Position numbers and translations under genes: made by a program. From NCBI GenBank assembly GCA_946490455.1, contig CAMLXE010000035.1, positions 1-11,158 on the forward strand: DNA of 11,158 nucleotides, given 5' to 3'. Each line of letters starts with the position of its first letter. The stretch's first letter is position 1. The DNA comes from an uncultured Desulfovibrio sp. Lineage in GTDB: Bacteria; Desulfobacterota; Desulfovibrionia; Desulfovibrionales; Desulfovibrionaceae. Below, piece after piece: positions 1 to 5,939 of the stretch. The notes beneath the pieces were generated by a model. That model was not told where the DNA came from. It did no database searches and worked only from the letters and a program-made list of their open reading frames with translations.

Positions 1-1
1 T

Positions 2-424
2 CTTTCCTTGCATGTCATTGTATGCGTCGCTCTGGTCGTTCTTGTTCTGCTTCAATCAGGCAAGGAAGGCATGGGCGTTATCTTTGGCGGAGGCAATGCT
101 TCTGTTTTTGGCAGCTCCGGTGCCGGTGGGCTGCTCGCCAAGGTAACTGCCTTCATGGCCGTTCTTTTTGTCATTACCTGCCTTGGTTTCAATCTGCTTT
201 CCAGCACCTCCAGAGAACAGGAATCCACAATTCTGGATGTTCGTCTGGAAGATGCTCCCAAGCCGGCCGCAGCTCCTGTATCTGAGCCTGCCGCAAAGCC
301 TGAAGGCAGCACTTCTGTCAACCAGACGGTTCCTCAAACATCTGCGCCTGCACAGGAAGCGCCCGCACAGCCAGCCAATGCTCAAGAGGCCACTCCTGCC
401 GAACAGCCAGCTTCTGAAAAATAA
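2..424 (+). CDS. secG: Preprotein translocase subunit SecG, 5' end cut by the window edge
   Basis: SecG is the small two-helix subunit that joins SecY and SecE in the inner-membrane translocon and assists SecA-driven export. The frame is open to the window edge. The first visible residues, LSLHVIV, continue as most of membrane helix 1 (VALVVLVLL). Then comes the SecG signature: QSGKEGMG, the glycine/serine run GGGNASVFGSSGAGG, and helix 2 (AKVTAFMAVLFVITCLGF). The TTG at 8-10 is in frame, but helix 1 would be shortened, so I read it as an internal leucine codon and place the true start a few codons upstream, outside the window. After helix 2 there is a tail of roughly 70 residues rich in Ala, Pro, Gln and Glu, predicted disordered. 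E. coli SecG is about 110 residues; this protein is longer because of the tail. It is followed within 25 bases by a strong terminator, so it ends its transcription unit. Confidence 0.93.
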   Translation, partial: LSLHVIVCVALVVLVLLQSGKEGMGVIFGGGNASVFGSSGAGGLLAKVTAFMAVLFVITCLGFNLLSSTSREQESTILDVRLEDAPKPAAAPVSEPAAKPEGSTSVNQTVPQTSAPAQEAPAQPANAQEATPAEQPASEK

Positions 425-446
425 CATCTCCATTGCATGATCTCCA

Positions 447-480
447 AACAGGCCGGACATTGTTCCGGCCTGTTTTTTTT
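447..480 (+). terminator. Rho-independent terminator of secG
   Basis: A perfect 10-bp stem pairs ACAGGCCGGA (448-457) with TCCGGCCTGT (464-473) around a 6-base loop. It is followed directly by a run of T from 473 to 480. The stem starts 24 bases after the secG stop codon. Confidence 0.93.
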
Positions 481-643
481 GCTTGCTGCGGGAATCATTG
501 CTTCCGTTCCTTCAAAAGCCCACACAGAGAATCACCTGAAAGTCCATTTGCACCCTACGCCTGCAAAAAACTATCTTCTGAACAGCCTTTTCAGTTATAC
601 TGCCCAGAGAAGAGAGAGCCATAAGTCCAACGCGGGTTCAACA

Positions 644-683
644 GGAAACCAAAAGCCCGCACAGGGTATTTCCCTGTGCGGGC
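644..683 (-). terminator. Terminator of the WbaP-type gene
   Basis: A perfect 12-bp stem pairs GCCCGCACAGGG (655-666) with CCCTGTGCGGGC (672-683) around a 5-base loop. Read on the minus strand it is followed by TTTTGGTTTCC, a broken but U-rich tract. The minus-strand gene ends about 54 bases before it. Confidence 0.85.
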
Positions 684-736
684 ATGGCATCAATTGGAGC
701 TCCCGCTCGCCACAACGGACAGCAACCAGAGATTCT

Positions 737-2179
737 CTAATACGCCCCCTTGCATTTGAGGACAACAGGGATTGTTTTGGCAAGAATCAATATATCCATC
801 CATATTGACCAGTTTGAGATATAATAACGGTCACAGTGCACTCTCTGCTCATACGACAGGTCATTCCGTCCCGAGACTTGCCACAGTCCTGTAATCCCCG
901 GACGAACACGCTTATAGACGCCAAATGCTGTTCCATAGCGTACGATCTCTTTGCTCACAATGGGTCGGGGCCCGACCAGACTCATCTCACCACAAAGGAC
1001 ATTCCAGAGCTGGGGCAGTTCATCAAGACTCATCCTCCGCAAAAAAGAACCAACCCGCGTAATACGAGGATCATGCCGCAGCTTCTGATCAGCCTCCCAC
1101 TCAGCTCGCAGTTCAGGATTTGAATCAAGATATCTCTGAAGTACCGACTCGGCATCCTTGACCATGGTCCGAAATTTCAGAATCCGAATGATCTTTCCAT
1201 CCCGACCGATACGATTTTGTCGAAAAAAGACTGGTCCAGGGGATTCTATCACGATGCACAAGCCAATAAGGACAAAAACTGGCAACAGGACAATACCTCC
1301 AACAAAAGAAAGGATAATATCCATGCCACGTTTGAGTACCAGTCTTCTGGGATCAAGCAGATTTTGACGAATCTTCAGGCAGAGCAGATTCCCGATTTCC
1401 AAAGGTCGTATCCAGAAAGGGACCTCTCCATTGCCAAGCTCTTCGTGAACAAGGATGACCGAAGAAAAAAGCAACGTGGCCTGATCAACAAGAGCCTGCC
1501 GTTTTTTATGTGGTGCATCCTTTTCGATGATGACCAGAGCACAGGCATCCGGATGCTGACGATGAAAGATGCTCAGTTCCATCTCATCTTCCAGCACAAG
1601 CAGGCCTGTATCCACAGAAGGCAGCTCTTTTTCCCCTTCATAGAGGGCAAGGGGCGTCAAACCACACTGTGGATGTTTCCGTAGATAGGTATTCAACGAA
1701 CTGGCGACGCTGGCCGGACCACACAGGACAGCAGGGATTCTCCACCAGAATTTCCGTGAGAAATACTCGCGTACATACACGCGAACAAGAGGGACCAATC
1801 CAAGACTGAGTATCCAGGAAAACACAAAATCAAATCGGGAGGGAGCAAGATTTCCATTTTCCAGCAGGGAAAAGACGGCAATACAGACATAAGCCAGTGA
1901 AGTAGAAATACCAAGCTCACGAAGCTCTTCCGGGAGCGCAGGAGGCGTCGGCCCGTACAATCCTCCCAGATAGTTCAGCAACGGCGCCAAAAAAAGCAGC
2001 AGAAGGAGATGGATATATTCACCGGCTTCCATCTCTGTTCCAGGTATGAGCTGCCGCAGAACTCCCGAAAAAACAACCGATCCGAACAGAACCAGACAGT
2101 CCGACAACAAAAGCAGAATGGTCCTGCGAGAATGCTCCACTGCTGTCTGCGCATAGGCGCTGATAGAAAACTGAGACAT
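737..2179 (-). CDS. WbaP-type undecaprenyl-phosphate sugar-1-phosphate transferase
   Basis: This is a polyisoprenyl-phosphate hexose-1-phosphate transferase, 480 residues from the chosen start. Such enzymes move a sugar-1-phosphate from a UDP-sugar to undecaprenyl phosphate in the inner membrane, the first step of O-antigen, capsule or exopolysaccharide repeat synthesis. Four N-terminal hydrophobic stretches lie at about residues 19-40, 55-72, 92-106 and 119-135. A soluble middle region (about 145-275) precedes the C-terminal bacterial sugar transferase domain (about 283-480). That domain opens with KRGMDII and a re-entrant or membrane helix, then SPGPVFFRQ (313-321) and KFRTM (335-339). The catalytic Asp-Glu pair follows in SLDELPQLWN (D386, E387), then GPRP and PGITGLWQVSGRN. 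Length and layout match WbaP rather than the short PglC-like enzymes. The sugar cannot be read from sequence; galactose and glucose are the usual ones. The ATG at 2179 has AGGAG four bases upstream; the longer start at 2236 has none. No other glycan gene is in view. Confidence 0.92.
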   Translation of the reverse strand: MSQFSISAYAQTAVEHSRRTILLLLSDCLVLFGSVVFSGVLRQLIPGTEMEAGEYIHLLLLLFLAPLLNYLGGLYGPTPPALPEELRELGISTSLAYVCIAVFSLLENGNLAPSRFDFVFSWILSLGLVPLVRVYVREYFSRKFWWRIPAVLCGPASVASSLNTYLRKHPQCGLTPLALYEGEKELPSVDTGLLVLEDEMELSIFHRQHPDACALVIIEKDAPHKKRQALVDQATLLFSSVILVHEELGNGEVPFWIRPLEIGNLLCLKIRQNLLDPRRLVLKRGMDIILSFVGGIVLLPVFVLIGLCIVIESPGPVFFRQNRIGRDGKIIRILKFRTMVKDAESVLQRYLDSNPELRAEWEADQKLRHDPRITRVGSFLRRMSLDELPQLWNVLCGEMSLVGPRPIVSKEIVRYGTAFGVYKRVRPGITGLWQVSGRNDLSYEQRVHCDRYYISNWSIWMDILILAKTIPVVLKCKGAY

Positions 2180-2183
2180 GGTA

Positions 2184-2188
2184 CTCCT
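2184..2188 (-). promoter_or_regulatory. Ribosome binding site fixing the WbaP-type start
   Basis: On the minus strand AGGAG stands four bases before the ATG at 2177-2179. The alternative upstream ATG (2234-2236) is preceded by GTTTACAG, which has no purine-rich site. The shorter 480-residue protein is therefore preferred. Confidence 0.75.
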
Positions 2189-2247
2189 GCAGATCAAAAG
2201 ATAGGAAGAAAGCCAATCTAGCGCAGGCACTGTCATCTGTAAACAGA

Positions 2248-2275
2248 CCTATATGCAATCTTTTCTGACAGACAA
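2248..2275 (-). promoter_or_regulatory. Candidate promoter of the WbaP-type gene
   Basis: On the minus strand TTGTCT (2270-2275) is followed after 16 bases by TATAGG (2248-2253), a moderate sigma-70-like match. It would start transcription about 60 bases before the preferred ATG. The -35 box touches the left arm of the inverted repeat at 2263-2293. Confidence 0.35.
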
Positions 2276-2293
2276 CGACCTGCCTTGTCAGAA
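2263..2293. repeat. Inverted repeat between divergent genes, possible operator
   Basis: TTCTGACA (2263-2270) and its exact reverse complement TGTCAGAA (2286-2293) are separated by 15 bases. The arms overlap candidate -35 boxes for both the leftward and the rightward gene. Centre-to-centre arm spacing is 23 bases, about two helical turns, which would suit a dimeric regulator. No regulator gene is adjacent, so this is inference from symmetry only. Confidence 0.4.
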
Positions 2294-2313
2294 GGTTCTG
2301 GAAACGCTACACA
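2285..2313 (+). promoter_or_regulatory. Candidate promoter of the orphan membrane protein gene
   Basis: TTGTCA (2285-2290) matches the -35 consensus at five of six positions. It is followed after 17 bases by TACACA (2308-2313), a weak -10. The -35 lies on the right arm of the inverted repeat. Confidence 0.3.
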
Positions 2314-2345
2314 GGACTTATGAAAACAGATAAGGGGATGCAGGC

Positions 2346-2870
2346 ATGAAATATTCACACCGTACGCTCCTGGGGCCGGCTCCCTGCTGGAGAGGTTTCC
2401 TCCGGTGGGGTCTGTGCATTCCAATTACGGCAGGATCCTGGTATCTCTATAAGAGTTATCCTATGGGAGGACTCGTAGCCATTGGGCTGACCCCATTCCT
2501 CTGCCTCTTCCTCTTCTTTTACGGACTTGCTCAGATTTCCAGAACTCTTCCCTACGTCAGGACTGTTATCCGTGCTCACCGCATGAGAATGTCACCTGTC
2601 TGGGGCAGTTCCAGCGGCGGTTTTCTGCTCTCGGACCCACATGCTGGTCTCTGGGCTTCGGATAAGGCGGGGGGAAAACTCCAATCCATTACCCGGCTCC
2701 AGCTTCATACGGATGGAGACGCTCACCAGCTCAAAATTTTCATGACAGACGAAGACACACCTGCCGCCATTATCGGGGTGGGAAGCCCAGCTCTGCTTGA
2801 AACGACTGCAAGGCGTCTGCAACAGGATATCGCGTATTCCTCAGGGCATGCAGAGATTCTGCTCCATTAG
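2346..2870 (+). CDS. Uncharacterised two-helix inner-membrane protein
   Basis: I do not recognise this 174-residue protein. Two hydrophobic segments (about residues 21-36 and 42-63) are joined by a very short turn containing YKSYPMGG, forming a hairpin. Basic residues follow directly (R66, R72, then R76-R81 region), so both termini are probably cytoplasmic by the positive-inside rule. The C-terminal part of about 100 residues is soluble and alternates short hydrophobic strands (GGFLLSD, SITRLQLH, LKIFMTD, AAIIGVG). It ends in a helix (about 149-163) with alternating charged residues. This recalls a small beta-sandwich with a terminal helix, as in membrane-attached PH-like domains, but that is only an impression. 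A purine-rich AAGGGGA stands about 8 bases before the ATG. It is divergent from the WbaP-type gene and shares its upstream region, the only hint of a role. No cysteine or metal motif is seen. Confidence 0.75.
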   Translation: MKYSHRTLLGPAPCWRGFLRWGLCIPITAGSWYLYKSYPMGGLVAIGLTPFLCLFLFFYGLAQISRTLPYVRTVIRAHRMRMSPVWGSSSGGFLLSDPHAGLWASDKAGGKLQSITRLQLHTDGDAHQLKIFMTDEDTPAAIIGVGSPALLETTARRLQQDIAYSSGHAEILLH

Positions 2871-2892
2871 CATCTCAAAAAAACCATACGGA

Positions 2893-2930
2893 AAGGATGG
2901 ATTTGTTCATTAACGAACAAAACCATCCTT
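2893..2930. repeat. Near-perfect 38-base palindrome, terminator or operator
   Basis: AAGGATGG (2893-2900) pairs with CCATCCTT (2923-2930), and TTTGTTC (2902-2908) with GAACAAA (2915-2921). A single A-A mismatch separates the two blocks, and the loop is 6 bases, ATTAAC. The plus-strand sequence after the stem, CTTCATG, has no real T run, so it is a poor intrinsic terminator. The inner TTGTTC-N6-GAACAA dyad could equally be a protein site. It lies 22 bases after the orphan gene and about 105 bases before the transporter start. Confidence 0.6.
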
Positions 2931-3012
2931 CTTCATGCAACAGGTCAATGTCCTTACGCTTCGTTTTTACCTTGCCCTCCCGCAGATTTCATATTAAAGG
3001 AGTTCAGATTCT

Positions 3013-3036
3013 ATGTTTCTTTCTTTAAGGAGCTGA
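3013..3036 (+). CDS. Possible 7-codon leader peptide before the transporter
   Basis: The ATG at 3013 begins the frame MFLSLRS, closed by TGA at 3034-3036, one base before the transporter ATG at 3038. AAAGGAG (2996-3002) stands 10 bases upstream of it, a somewhat long but usable spacing. The transporter's own AAGGAG (3027-3032) lies inside this frame, so ribosomes on the leader would cover it and could then reinitiate. Such arrangements can couple or attenuate translation. Chance is a real alternative for so short a frame. Confidence 0.25.
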   Translation: MFLSLRS

Positions 3037-3037
3037 C

Positions 3038-4462
3038 ATGAAACGATTGGTTGCTATGCTGATGGCCCTGGCACTCCCTGTGATTGTGCCACTTACCGCT
3101 CAGGCATCGGGTGGGCATCTGGAACTGAATGGGGCCGAGCTCTCCATTTTCTGGATCATTCCCTTTGTGTGCATGCTGCTGTCTATTGCCATCGGGCCTC
3201 TGGCAGCACCCCATTTCTGGGAACACCACTTTGGCAAGGTTGCAATTCTCTGGAGTCTTGCATTCCTCGTCCCCTTTGCTATCGGCTATGGCTTCGATAT
3301 GGCCAAGTATCAGCTCGCCCACGCCATTCTGGGTGAATACGTTCCCTTTATCATCCTGCTGTTTGCCCTGTTCACCATTGCAGGTGGCGTACGCCTTACC
3401 GGACAGCTCGTGGGAACGCCGAAGGTCAACACCATTCTTCTGGCCATCGGAACCGTCCTTGCCAGCTGGATGGGAACCACCGGTGCCGCCATGCTCCTCA
3501 TCCGTCCCATGCTGCGTGCCAACGCCCATCGCCGTTACCGCGTCCATTCCGTCGTCTTCTTCATCTTCCTGGTAGCCAACATCGGTGGCTCTCTGACACC
3601 TCTGGGAGACCCGCCACTGTTCCTCGGCTTCCTCAAGGGCGTTTCCTTCTTCTGGACAACCATCCATCTCTTCCTGAAGACCTGTCTGATTTCCCTTATT
3701 CTGCTTGGACTTTATTTCATTATTGATACCATTCTGTACAAGAAGGAAGGCTCTCCGGCCGCACCAGAAAGCCAGAACGCTTCCGAAAAGCTTGGACTTG
3801 ACGGCAAGGTCAATCTGATTCTGCTGCTTGGTGTCATCGCCTCCGTACTTATCTCCGGTGTCTGGAAATCCGATACCTCCTTTAACGTATTCGGCGTTCA
3901 GATGGATCTGCCCAACGTGGCCCGTGACATTTTCCTGCTGGTTCTGGCCGGTCTCTCTCTCCTCCTGACCTCCAGTGAATGCCGCAAGCTCAATGACTTT
4001 ACCTGGGGTCCCATTCTTGAAGTTGCCAAGCTCTTTGTCGGTATCTTCATCAGTATGATCCCGGCCATTGCCATCCTGCGTGCCGGTACCGATGGAGCAC
4101 TTGCAGCCGTGATCAACCTTGTGTCCCACGACGGTCAGCCTGTAAACTACATGTACTTCTGGCTGACGGGGATTCTGTCCTCCTTCCTGGACAACGCTCC
4201 AACCTACCTTGTGTTCTTCAACACCGCTGGTGGTGATGCTGTACATCTCATGGGAGAATGGGCCGATACGCTGGCCGCCATCTCGGCCGGTGCCGTGTTC
4301 ATGGGTGCCATTACCTATATTGGTAATGCTCCCAACTTCATGGTTCGCTCCATTTCCGAAGAACAGGGTGTCAAGATGCCCAGCTTCTTTGGCTACATGG
4401 TCTGGTCCATAGGTATCCTGTATCCCTGCTTCCTGCTCATTACCTGGCTGTTCTTCATGTAA
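3038..4462 (+). CDS. Na+/H+ antiporter-like ion transporter, NhaD/CitMHS_2 type
   Basis: This is a polytopic inner-membrane transporter of the ion transporter superfamily, 474 residues with about eleven or twelve hydrophobic segments. It resembles proteins usually named sodium:proton antiporter or putative citrate transporter (CitMHS_2/NhaD-like). The N terminus (KR, then a hydrophobic run to AQA-S, residues 1-24) looks like a cleavable signal peptide or a first helix. Two pseudo-symmetric conserved loops support the family: GTTGAAMLLIRPML (146-159) with NIGGSLTPLGDPPLFLGF (181-198), and SSFLDNAPTYLVFFN (381-395) with YIGNAPNFMV (427-436). The Asp in GDPP (D191) and in FLDNAP (D385) are candidate ion-binding residues. 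A charged cytoplasmic linker near 235-257 divides the halves. AAGGAG stands five bases before the ATG. It is a single-gene unit closed by a strong terminator. Whether it carries Na+/H+ or an organic acid cannot be decided from sequence. Confidence 0.88.
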   Translation: MKRLVAMLMALALPVIVPLTAQASGGHLELNGAELSIFWIIPFVCMLLSIAIGPLAAPHFWEHHFGKVAILWSLAFLVPFAIGYGFDMAKYQLAHAILGEYVPFIILLFALFTIAGGVRLTGQLVGTPKVNTILLAIGTVLASWMGTTGAAMLLIRPMLRANAHRRYRVHSVVFFIFLVANIGGSLTPLGDPPLFLGFLKGVSFFWTTIHLFLKTCLISLILLGLYFIIDTILYKKEGSPAAPESQNASEKLGLDGKVNLILLLGVIASVLISGVWKSDTSFNVFGVQMDLPNVARDIFLLVLAGLSLLLTSSECRKLNDFTWGPILEVAKLFVGIFISMIPAIAILRAGTDGALAAVINLVSHDGQPVNYMYFWLTGILSSFLDNAPTYLVFFNTAGGDAVHLMGEWADTLAAISAGAVFMGAITYIGNAPNFMVRSISEEQGVKMPSFFGYMVWSIGILYPCFLLITWLFFM

Positions 4463-4485
4463 ACAGATTCTGGCGTCATAACGAC

Positions 4486-4520
4486 AAAGGCCTCCGAAAC
4501 AGTTCGGAGGCCTTTTGTTT
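4486..4520 (+). terminator. Terminator between transporter and DUF2065 gene
   Basis: A perfect 13-bp stem pairs AAAGGCCTCCGAA (4486-4498) with TTCGGAGGCCTTT (4503-4515) around the loop ACAG. It is followed by TTTTGTTT. On the minus strand the stem is followed by TTTGTCG, so it may also stop the converging DUF2065 transcript. Confidence 0.92.
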
Positions 4521-4569
4521 CAGGCTTTGACGCTGCAACAGATGATGACTGCATTTTTCGGCAAGTATC

Positions 4570-4767
4570 TCATGCCAATGTGACAACAAGAATGCACAGT
4601 CCCAATCCGAGGGCAAACAGCCCCATACGCCGAAGAGCAGAAGGCCCCTGTTCAAACACAGCAGTCAGAGCCTGCTTCATACGTTCCGGGAACAAGATAT
4701 AGGGTAGCGACTCCAGAATGAAAGCCAGTCCCAGAGCACTGAAAAAAAGTGTACCGTTGAATTCCAT
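4570..4767 (-). CDS. DUF2065 family small membrane protein (YjeT-like)
   Basis: This 65-residue protein has two membrane helices (about residues 6-25 and 48-64) joined by a short amphipathic segment. It fits the DUF2065 family, represented by E. coli YjeT, in size and in the conserved points: LGLAFILESLPYILFPERMK in the first half, with Glu19 and the Pro/Phe-Pro positions, and LRRMGLFALGLGL in the second. The function of the family is unknown; it is often found near hflKC or purA in other proteobacteria, which are not seen here. GAGGAG stands five bases before the ATG. It converges on the transporter gene and is divergent from the polyprenyl synthase. Confidence 0.85.
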   Translation of the reverse strand: MEFNGTLFFSALGLAFILESLPYILFPERMKQALTAVFEQGPSALRRMGLFALGLGLCILVVTLA

Positions 4768-4825
4768 AACAACTCCTCATTCCAGACAGAATCCTCTCCA
4801 TCAGCTACGGCCCCTCAAGACCTAC

Positions 4826-4854
4826 TTGCAGAACACACGGGTAACCGCTATGAA
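4826..4854 (+). promoter_or_regulatory. Candidate promoter of the polyprenyl synthase-purL unit
   Basis: TTGCAG (4826-4831) is followed after exactly 17 bases by TATGAA (4849-4854), a fair sigma-70-like promoter. Transcription from it would begin near 4861 and leave a leader of about 40 bases before the synthase start. Confidence 0.45.
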
Positions 4855-4899
4855 GAAGGGATTCCCACAGGGACCGTCCAAAAACGCTTTAACCTCTGC

Positions 4900-5880
4900 A
4901 TGCCTATGACTTCACTTACCGCATCGTTCGCCAAGGAACAACCCCATATCAATACAGCACTGGCTGAGGCGACCGAGGCGCTTCCTTCTTCTGTCGTTCA
5001 TATCGCACGGTATGTTCTGGGACATGGAGGCAAAAGACTCCGTCCATTGCTTACCGTCTTTACGGCAAGACTCTTTGGATATGCGTCTGACGATATCTAC
5101 TCTCTGGCTGCTGCTATGGAAATGTTCCATGTTGCCACGCTGCTCCATGATGATGTCATGGATAATGCGGAACTGCGCCGTGGTCAAACAGCTACGCACA
5201 AGCAGTATGGTGTTACAGAGGCCATTCTTACAGGTGATGCACTGCTGGCCAAGGGAAACCAGCTGATTGCCTCCTTTGGCGATCCCAGGCTGACCGAAGC
5301 GGCATCTGATGCCATTCTCCGCACAACAGCCGGAGAAATCATGGAAATTGCCAATCAGGGAAAATACCTGCCCAATCTGATGACCTATCAGGATATCATT
5401 GAGGGGAAGACCGCATGGATGATTCGTACCTCCTGCCGGGTTGGCGCACTCAGAGCAGGTGTCTCTGACGAACTGGTGAATCTGGCTGCCGAATATGGAT
5501 ACAATCTGGGAATGGCCTTTCAGGTTGTAGATGATATTCTGGACTTTGCTCCCAGCAGCCAGACAGGAAAACCCAAGGGTGGAGATCTTCGGGAAGGTAA
5601 ACTGACCCCTCCCATCTTTTTCTATATTGAAAGCCTGCCCCAGGCAGAACGAGGTCAGTTCCTTGCCAAGTTCTCCGGCATGTCTTTCAGTGAAGAGGAA
5701 CTTGCTGGTACTGTTGAAGCCATCCACAGGCAGAGCTGTGACAAGTCATGGAATCTGGCTGACACCTTTCTGCTCAAGGCACGAGAAGCACTGACAGGAA
5801 TGACCAAAGCCCGGCAGGATTCTCCGCAGCGTGTCATTCTTGCCGAACTTATTGATCATGTCAGGAATCGAAACGCCTAG
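4900..5880 (+). CDS. ispB: Long-chain polyprenyl diphosphate synthase
   Basis: This trans-prenyltransferase condenses isopentenyl diphosphate onto an allylic primer to make the all-trans chain attached to quinones, probably menaquinone in such an anaerobe. The 326 residues contain the family set in order: GGKRLRP (43-49), the first Asp-rich motif DDVMD (84-88) followed by RRG (93-95), GD (112-113), FQ (207-208), the second Asp-rich motif DDILD (211-215), and the lysine- and glycine-rich GKPKGGDLREGKLTPP (223-238). Ala79, five residues before the first Asp-rich motif, is the small residue typical of long-chain rather than farnesyl or geranylgeranyl enzymes. Exact chain length is not readable, so the symbol is by family resemblance. 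Start is uncertain: ATG at 4900 and ATG at 4906 are both open and neither has a clear Shine-Dalgarno site. The frame has no other start back to the stop at 4705. It lies 59 bases before purL. Confidence 0.93.
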   Translation: MPMTSLTASFAKEQPHINTALAEATEALPSSVVHIARYVLGHGGKRLRPLLTVFTARLFGYASDDIYSLAAAMEMFHVATLLHDDVMDNAELRRGQTATHKQYGVTEAILTGDALLAKGNQLIASFGDPRLTEAASDAILRTTAGEIMEIANQGKYLPNLMTYQDIIEGKTAWMIRTSCRVGALRAGVSDELVNLAAEYGYNLGMAFQVVDDILDFAPSSQTGKPKGGDLREGKLTPPIFFYIESLPQAERGQFLAKFSGMSFSEEELAGTVEAIHRQSCDKSWNLADTFLLKAREALTGMTKARQDSPQRVILAELIDHVRNRNA

Positions 5881-5928
5881 TCCGAATGGCATGGCGCGTA
5901 CTTCATAGCATACAGAGAACCCTTTTGC

Positions 5929-5933
5929 AGGAG
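5929..5933 (+). promoter_or_regulatory. Ribosome binding site fixing the purL start
   Basis: AGGAG is followed by six bases and the ATG at 5940. The earlier in-frame ATG at 5886, six bases after the synthase stop, has no such site and would add 18 residues unlike the family N terminus. Confidence 0.85.
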
Positions 5934-5939
5934 AAAAAC

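Larger units (their letters stand above)
425..736. other. Convergent intergenic stretch with two terminators
   Basis: This 312-base gap separates the converging secG and WbaP-type genes. It holds one terminator for each side (447-480 and 644-683). The roughly 170 bases between them contain no gene I can support. The plus-strand open frames here either run across the minus-strand terminator or lack both a ribosome binding site and recognisable protein character. Confidence 0.7.

Noticed and set aside
437..808. Plus-strand 123-codon frame with a hydrophobic start near 455
   Set aside because: The hydrophobic part is the secG terminator translated, and the frame runs on through the opposing terminator into the antisense of the WbaP-type gene.
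3011..4246. Minus-strand open frame of 411 codons opposite the transporter
   Set aside because: It mirrors the codon bias of the transporter. Its translation is rich in Gly, Glu, Gln and His with no domain, and it lacks a ribosome site. The sense frame has clear family motifs.
4912..5727. Minus-strand open frame of 271 codons opposite the polyprenyl synthase
   Set aside because: Shadow of a well-conserved gene; the translation is compositionally odd and has no recognisable motif.
5886..5939. Longer purL start at 5886
   Set aside because: It has no ribosome site, and the 18 added residues do not fit the family; AGGAG is placed correctly for 5940.
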